Assembly: GCA_017454905.1 (NCBI GenBank)
Contig: JAFTCB010000054.1
Location: 1 to 64,000 of the forward strand
Source: Bacteroidales bacterium
GTDB lineage: Bacteria > Bacteroidota > Bacteroidia > Bacteroidales > UBA932
Direction: 5' to 3'
DNA length: 64,000 nucleotides
Shown: piece by piece, positions 60,635-64,000 of the stretch
Position numbering within the stretch: position 1 is the stretch's first letter
Layout: the number at the start of each line of letters is the position of its first letter
The notes under the pieces: model-generated
Databases searched by the model: none
Told to the model about the DNA's origin: nothing
Seen by the model: the letters and a program-made list of their open reading frames with translations, nothing else
Made by a program: the position numbers and the translations under genes

Positions 60635-63145
60635 TTACATTCCGATGCCGGCGCCGCCGCCCATTCCTGCACCGCCGCCCATCAGGCTGGTGCCCAGGCT
60701 CTCGGTCGTGCTTTCGGCGTTGAGGACATCATCGTTGAGAATGGTCTTGCGGGTGCTCTTGACCCGGATGTTGCTCTGCTTGCCGAAGCTCCAGCTGATG
60801 CTGATGTTGAGGTTCTGCATCGGGATCACGTTGATGCTCTCGGAGCGGAAGTCCTTGCCGGAGGTGTAGCTGCGCATCTCAAGGCCCTTGCAGCCGGTCA
60901 GCGGCAGGGTGTAGTTGATGCTGATGCCGAGCTTGTCGTCGAAGAAGGTCTTGGTCAGGCCGACCATGCCCATGCTCATGCCGGTGCTCCAGCCCTGCAG
61001 GGAGTAGTTGCGCCCGGTGGCGATCAGGTTGGCGCTCAGGCGGAAGTCGGCGGGCAGGGTCTGCTGGAAGCCGAGCATCGCGTTGTAATTCAGGCCGCTG
61101 TTCGCCTGGTCCAGCACCGCGCTGCGGAAGTCGCTGTAGGTGAGGCCGCCGTTGAGGTAGATGCGGGTCTTGGGACCGGCGTTCCAGTTGATGAAGGCGT
61201 TGAGGCCGGTGCTCGAGGAGCGGACGATGTTGCCGTAGGTCGTGTTGAGCAGGTGGTCGGCGTCATAGAAGCTGTAGGAGGAGATGCCGTTCGCGACCAG
61301 GGACTCGCGCAGGGTCAGGTTGACCATCCATTTCGGCGTGTAGAGGTTGTAGACGAGGCTGATGTTGTGGCCGCGCTCGACCTGCAGGTCACCGTTTCCG
61401 TAAGTGAGGGCCGTCGGGTCGGAGGTGTCCACGTAGGGGTTAAGGTAGCTGATGCCCGGGCGGCTGATGCGCATGTTGTAGGAAAGGCCGATGTTCTGGG
61501 TCTGGCTGAGGTTCAGCTGGAGGCTGGCCGTCGGCACGAGGCTGCCGTACTGCGTGCTGAAGTTCTGGCCCTGGCCGGCGGCGTAGGTGACGTTCTGCCA
61601 GGTGTGCTCATAGCGGACGCCGCCGAGCAGGCTCACGGAGCCGAGAGAGACTTTATATTCCGCGTAAGCGGCGCCGATGCGGTTGTAGAAGTTGTAATCG
61701 AGGCTGCCGGCGGCATTGTAGGTCCAGTCCGTACCGTTCCAGAGGTAGAACTGCTGGAAGGAGCTGCTGTGGCGGTCGATGTACTTGGCGCCGGTGCTCA
61801 GGGTGCCGGACAGGCCGAGCGGGGTGGTGAAGTCGAGCTGGGCGGTGTGGTCGAAGGAGCCCTGGCGGCCGTCCGTCTTGCGGTCGGTGAGGTTGAACCC
61901 GCCCTGCAGTGTGCCGTTGAAAGTGTTGGTGCTCAGGGTCGTGGCCGGGCTGCCGGAGAACTGGTAGGACAGGGTGAGGCTGCGTCCCGGGGTCTCGCTC
62001 CAGAGGTGCTGGTAGTCGATGCTGGCGGTGATGTTGTTCGTGGTCATGCTGGTCAGGGTGGTTCCGTTGTAGCTGATGCCCGGGCCGTACAGACCGCTGA
62101 TCTGCGTGGAGGTCAGGCCGTCCATCGAGCTGCCCATGTGCATCAGGCCGACGGTCGCGGAGATGAGGTTCCGGCTGTCGATCTCGTAGCTGGCGCTCAG
62201 GTTGCCCATGCCCATCGGGAGGGTCATCGCGGACTCGCTGTGGGTCTTGGTAACGCTGCCGGCCGGGAGCATTTCCCGGGTGACGTCGGTGGTGGTGCCG
62301 GGCATCTTCATGTACATGCCGTTGCCGTTGAGGCTCCAGGTGAATTTGCCGCTCTGCTGGCTCAGGAACAGGCCGCCGCCACCGCCGCGGGTGCTGCCCA
62401 TCGCGCGGACCGTGCCGTAGAAGCCGTCGGCTGCGCTCTGGCCGCCCGTGGCCTCGCGGTTGGTCACCAGGTTGAGCACACCGCCCACGCCCTCAGCGTC
62501 ATAGCGGACGCCCGGATTGGTGATGACCTGGATGTCCTTGATGCTGCTCGCGGGCATCATCTTGAAGATCTGGGAAGGATTGCCCGAGAACATCTGGCTG
62601 GGCTTGCCGTCCACCGTGACCTGGAAGCTGGACGAGCCGTTGACGGTGATGTTGTCCTGGCCGTCCACCGTGACCATCGGGACCTTGCGGAGCATTTCCA
62701 GGACCGTGGCGGTCTTGGAATCCACGTCGTCCGCGACGTTGTAGGTCATGCGGTCCACGTCCATCTTGACGAGCGGGCGCTGGGCCGTGACCGAGGCGCT
62801 CTTCAGGGACTGGACGTCATCCTGGATGAGGATCTCGCCGAGTCCGTGGTCTTCTTCTCCGTTGAGGGAGAAGGTGATGCGGCGGTCGCGGCGGCCTACG
62901 CCGGTGAACAGCAGGGTGTACTCGCCCATGGACGGGAGGAGCTGGCAGAATTTGCCGTCCATGTCGGTGGTCGTGAAGGCGACGGGCTTTTCGGTATCCG
63001 GGGCCTTGAAGAACTGGATGACGGCTGCCGGTTCGCCCTGGCGGGTCAGGGAATCGAGGACGGCGCCACAGACGACGGTGCTCTGGGCTTTCAGGGCCGT
63101 AAGGCTGAGCGCGGCGAGGAACAGGGTTGCGAGAATTCGTTTCAT
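60635..63145 (-). CDS. Outer-membrane beta-barrel protein of the OMP_b-brl_3 type (TonB-receptor-like)
   Basis: This 836-residue protein has a signal peptide (ending LKAQ), a carboxypeptidase-regulatory-like domain (about 25-100) and a plug-like region (VLEMLRKVPMVTVDGQDNITVNGS, cited as VLEMLRKVPMVTVDG, and VRYDAEGVGGVLNLVTN). A large barrel of alternating strands follows. It resembles the OMP_b-brl_3 family in Bacteroidota. It ends in a Gly/Met-rich tail (MGGGAGMGGGAGIGM) instead of a terminal aromatic strand. AlgR-like repeats at 63205-63239 suggest control by the nearby LytTR regulator. Confidence 0.85.
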   Translation of the reverse strand: MKRILATLFLAALSLTALKAQSTVVCGAVLDSLTRQGEPAAVIQFFKAPDTEKPVAFTTTDMDGKFCQLLPSMGEYTLLFTGVGRRDRRITFSLNGEEDHGLGEILIQDDVQSLKSASVTAQRPLVKMDVDRMTYNVADDVDSKTATVLEMLRKVPMVTVDGQDNITVNGSSSFQVTVDGKPSQMFSGNPSQIFKMMPASSIKDIQVITNPGVRYDAEGVGGVLNLVTNREATGGQSAADGFYGTVRAMGSTRGGGGGLFLSQQSGKFTWSLNGNGMYMKMPGTTTDVTREMLPAGSVTKTHSESAMTLPMGMGNLSASYEIDSRNLISATVGLMHMGSSMDGLTSTQISGLYGPGISYNGTTLTSMTTNNITASIDYQHLWSETPGRSLTLSYQFSGSPATTLSTNTFNGTLQGGFNLTDRKTDGRQGSFDHTAQLDFTTPLGLSGTLSTGAKYIDRHSSSFQQFYLWNGTDWTYNAAGSLDYNFYNRIGAAYAEYKVSLGSVSLLGGVRYEHTWQNVTYAAGQGQNFSTQYGSLVPTASLQLNLSQTQNIGLSYNMRISRPGISYLNPYVDTSDPTALTYGNGDLQVERGHNISLVYNLYTPKWMVNLTLRESLVANGISSYSFYDADHLLNTTYGNIVRSSSTGLNAFINWNAGPKTRIYLNGGLTYSDFRSAVLDQANSGLNYNAMLGFQQTLPADFRLSANLIATGRNYSLQGWSTGMSMGMVGLTKTFFDDKLGISINYTLPLTGCKGLEMRSYTSGKDFRSESINVIPMQNLNISISWSFGKQSNIRVKSTRKTILNDDVLNAESTTESLGTSLMGGGAGMGGGAGIGM

Positions 63146-63170
63146 ATCTTGTGTTTTTTTGTTTCTGCTG

Positions 63171-63178
63171 CGAAAATA
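63171..63178 (-). promoter_or_regulatory. -7 box (TATTTTCG) for the outer-membrane barrel gene
   Basis: The minus-strand TATTTTCG is one base off the consensus, 26 bases before the ATG. No TTTG -33 is seen at the proper distance, which suits an activator-dependent promoter. Confidence 0.45.
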
Positions 63179-63204
63179 AATCAGGATCCCGCGCGTGTCA
63201 ACGA

Positions 63205-63239
63205 ACTTTCGACGAACGCCCCCGGACTTTCGACGAACG
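63205..63239. promoter_or_regulatory. 14-base direct repeats with 21-base period, LytTR/AlgR-like sites
   Basis: ACTTTCGACGAACG occurs at 63205-63218 and again at 63226-63239. Its complement contains CGTTCGTC, the core of the Pseudomonas AlgR (LytTR) consensus CCGTTCGTC. The spacing of 21 bases (two helical turns) is the usual LytTR arrangement. On the minus strand the pair lies 27-61 bases upstream of the -7 box of the barrel gene. Confidence 0.6.
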
Positions 63240-63278
63240 GCAGGGCCGGGCGCGGAAAACCGGGCAATGGGGATGCGG

Positions 63279-63310
63279 TTTGCTTTTCCCGGGGGAATTG
63301 TGTAAATTCG
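63279..63310 (+). promoter_or_regulatory. Promoter: TTTG, 20 bases, TAAATTCG, for the phosphofructokinase gene
   Basis: TTTG at 63279-63282 and TAAATTCG at 63303-63310 lie 41 bases before the ATG. The spacer resembles that at 44798-44817 (16 of 20 bases). Confidence 0.6.
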
Positions 63311-63351
63311 CGGGATTTCCTGAAAATCAAAACAGTTAGTTATAGTTACAC

Positions 63352-64000
63352 ATGAAAGATTCCATCATCATCCTTTGCGGCGGCGGCCCGGCTCCGGGCA
63401 TGAACACCGTCGTCTGCTCCGTGGCCAAGACCTTCCTGGCCGGCGGTTATCGTGTCATCGGCCTTCATGAAGGGTACAGCGGCCTGTTCAATCAGCACCC
63501 GCGTATCGAAGACCTTGATTTCTACAAGGCGGATGCCTACTTCAACCGCGGCGGCTCCTACCTGCAGATGAGCCGTTTCAAACCTACGAATGAGGATTTC
63601 GAGAAAAACTTCAATCTTTCCCTGTTCACCGACAACAACATCAAGCTCCTGGTGACCGTCGGCGGCGACGACACCGCTTCTACCGCCAACCGCATCGCGA
63701 AATTCCTGGCCGAGAAAAAATACCCCATCGCCAACATCCACGTCCCCAAGACAATCGATAACGACCTCCCGCTGCCGGACAACGCTCCGACCTTCGGATT
63801 CAACTCTGCCAAGGACGAAGGCGCCCACATCGCCCGCACCGTGTATGAGGATGCCCGTACCTCCGGCAACTGGCTGCTCATCAGCGCCATGGGCCGCAGC
63901 GCCGGCCACCTGGCCCTGGGTATCGGCGAAGCCACGCACGCCCCGATGACGATTATTCCCGAGATGTTCAACAAGACGGCCATCACCATCGACAAGATCA
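63352..64000 (+). CDS. PPi-dependent-type 6-phosphofructokinase, 5' part (runs off the window)
   Basis: The first 216 residues are visible and the frame is open at the window end. The protein has the N-terminal GGGPAPGMN, then VGGDDT (Asp106-Asp107), VPKTIDNDLP (Lys133) and AMGRSAGH. GGDD instead of GGDG and the Lys in PKTIDND are the marks of pyrophosphate-using enzymes, so the likely reaction is reversible phosphorylation of fructose 6-phosphate with PPi. The start ATG at 63352 is preceded by its own promoter. Confidence 0.85.
   Translation, partial: MKDSIIILCGGGPAPGMNTVVCSVAKTFLAGGYRVIGLHEGYSGLFNQHPRIEDLDFYKADAYFNRGGSYLQMSRFKPTNEDFEKNFNLSLFTDNNIKLLVTVGGDDTASTANRIAKFLAEKKYPIANIHVPKTIDNDLPLPDNAPTFGFNSAKDEGAHIARTVYEDARTSGNWLLISAMGRSAGHLALGIGEATHAPMTIIPEMFNKTAITIDKI

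Noticed and set aside
59681-63355. Plus-strand open frame of over 1200 codons opposite the kinase and barrel genes
   Set aside because: It crosses gene borders and promoters and has the composition of an antisense shadow; the minus-strand genes are well supported.

Overview
The window looks like a chromosomal segment of a GC-rich member of the Bacteroidales (Bacteroidota), probably an uncultured or gut-type lineage. The evidence is: promoters of the Bacteroidota type (TTTG, about 20 bases, TAnnTTTG) before many genes; Bacteroidota-specific gene neighbours (an extended nusB, yajC, a YbbR-like gene, coaE, DUF5606, rimO); the glsA-glsB pair for glycine lipids; 6-bladed beta-propeller lipoproteins; a DUF3244 protein; an OMP_b-brl_3-type barrel; and a LytTR two-component pair. 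Most of the window is housekeeping DNA packed into long operons whose genes overlap by 1-20 bases.

Layout. 1-6528 (+): nusB, yajC, ybbR-like, coaE, DUF5606, rimO, then glsA and glsB. 6516-6972 (-): RNase P RNA, whose 3' end runs into the end of glsB, with a hairpin-rich leader. 7068-11691 (-): a GH106 alpha-L-rhamnosidase-like lipoprotein, a glutaminyl cyclase, a candidate tiny ORF or small RNA, and trmD. 11778-18835 (+): a DUF349 protein, yidC, a YggS-type PLP protein, surE, lpxB and a short-chain dehydrogenase. 18836-24432 (+): two beta-propeller lipoproteins that share an almost identical 138-base leader and signal sequence, a third partial copy of that leader, an M56/TonB sensor, a lipoprotein and a BlaI-type repressor. 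24401-34457 (+): a 32-base perfect palindrome touching a promoter, then a propeller lipoprotein and a TolC/adaptor/two-permease RND efflux operon. 34474-44604 (+): gapA, a C1 peptidase, pssA, a lipoprotein, a 3'-5' exonuclease, rlmI and a GH2 glycosidase. 44671-48714: an AT-richer island with a TPR membrane regulator, a DUF3244 protein and a secreted zinc protease. 49260-58409 (-): ligA, yihY, rel, an Ig-like lipoprotein, an outer-membrane protein and ispG in one run. 58445-63145 (-): a LytS/LytTR operon and an outer-membrane beta-barrel protein. 63352-64000 (+): the start of a PPi-type phosphofructokinase.

The most unusual signal is a set of short palindromic (REP-like) elements lying inside protein-coding genes without breaking the reading frame. 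They occur in rimO, in both RND permeases and twice in the GH2 glycosidase, often as arrays of truncated 18-base units next to a full palindrome, or as a 33-base tandem. A different family sits twice in rlmI; one copy has 17-base perfect terminal inverted repeats, and the two copies share a core of about 27 bases in opposite orientation. They resemble, in principle, the protein-coding palindromic elements described in Rickettsia. No transposase or RAYT gene is visible in the window.

Second-tier signals are AlgR-like direct repeats (21-base period) placed like an activator site before the outer-membrane barrel gene and near a LytTR regulator; the reused leader/signal cassette of the propeller lipoproteins; an IspG with type II motifs but type I length; two promoters with nearly identical spacers; and the low-GC regulator/partner/protease module. 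All functional statements come from reading the sequence and from family knowledge; no database search was run.
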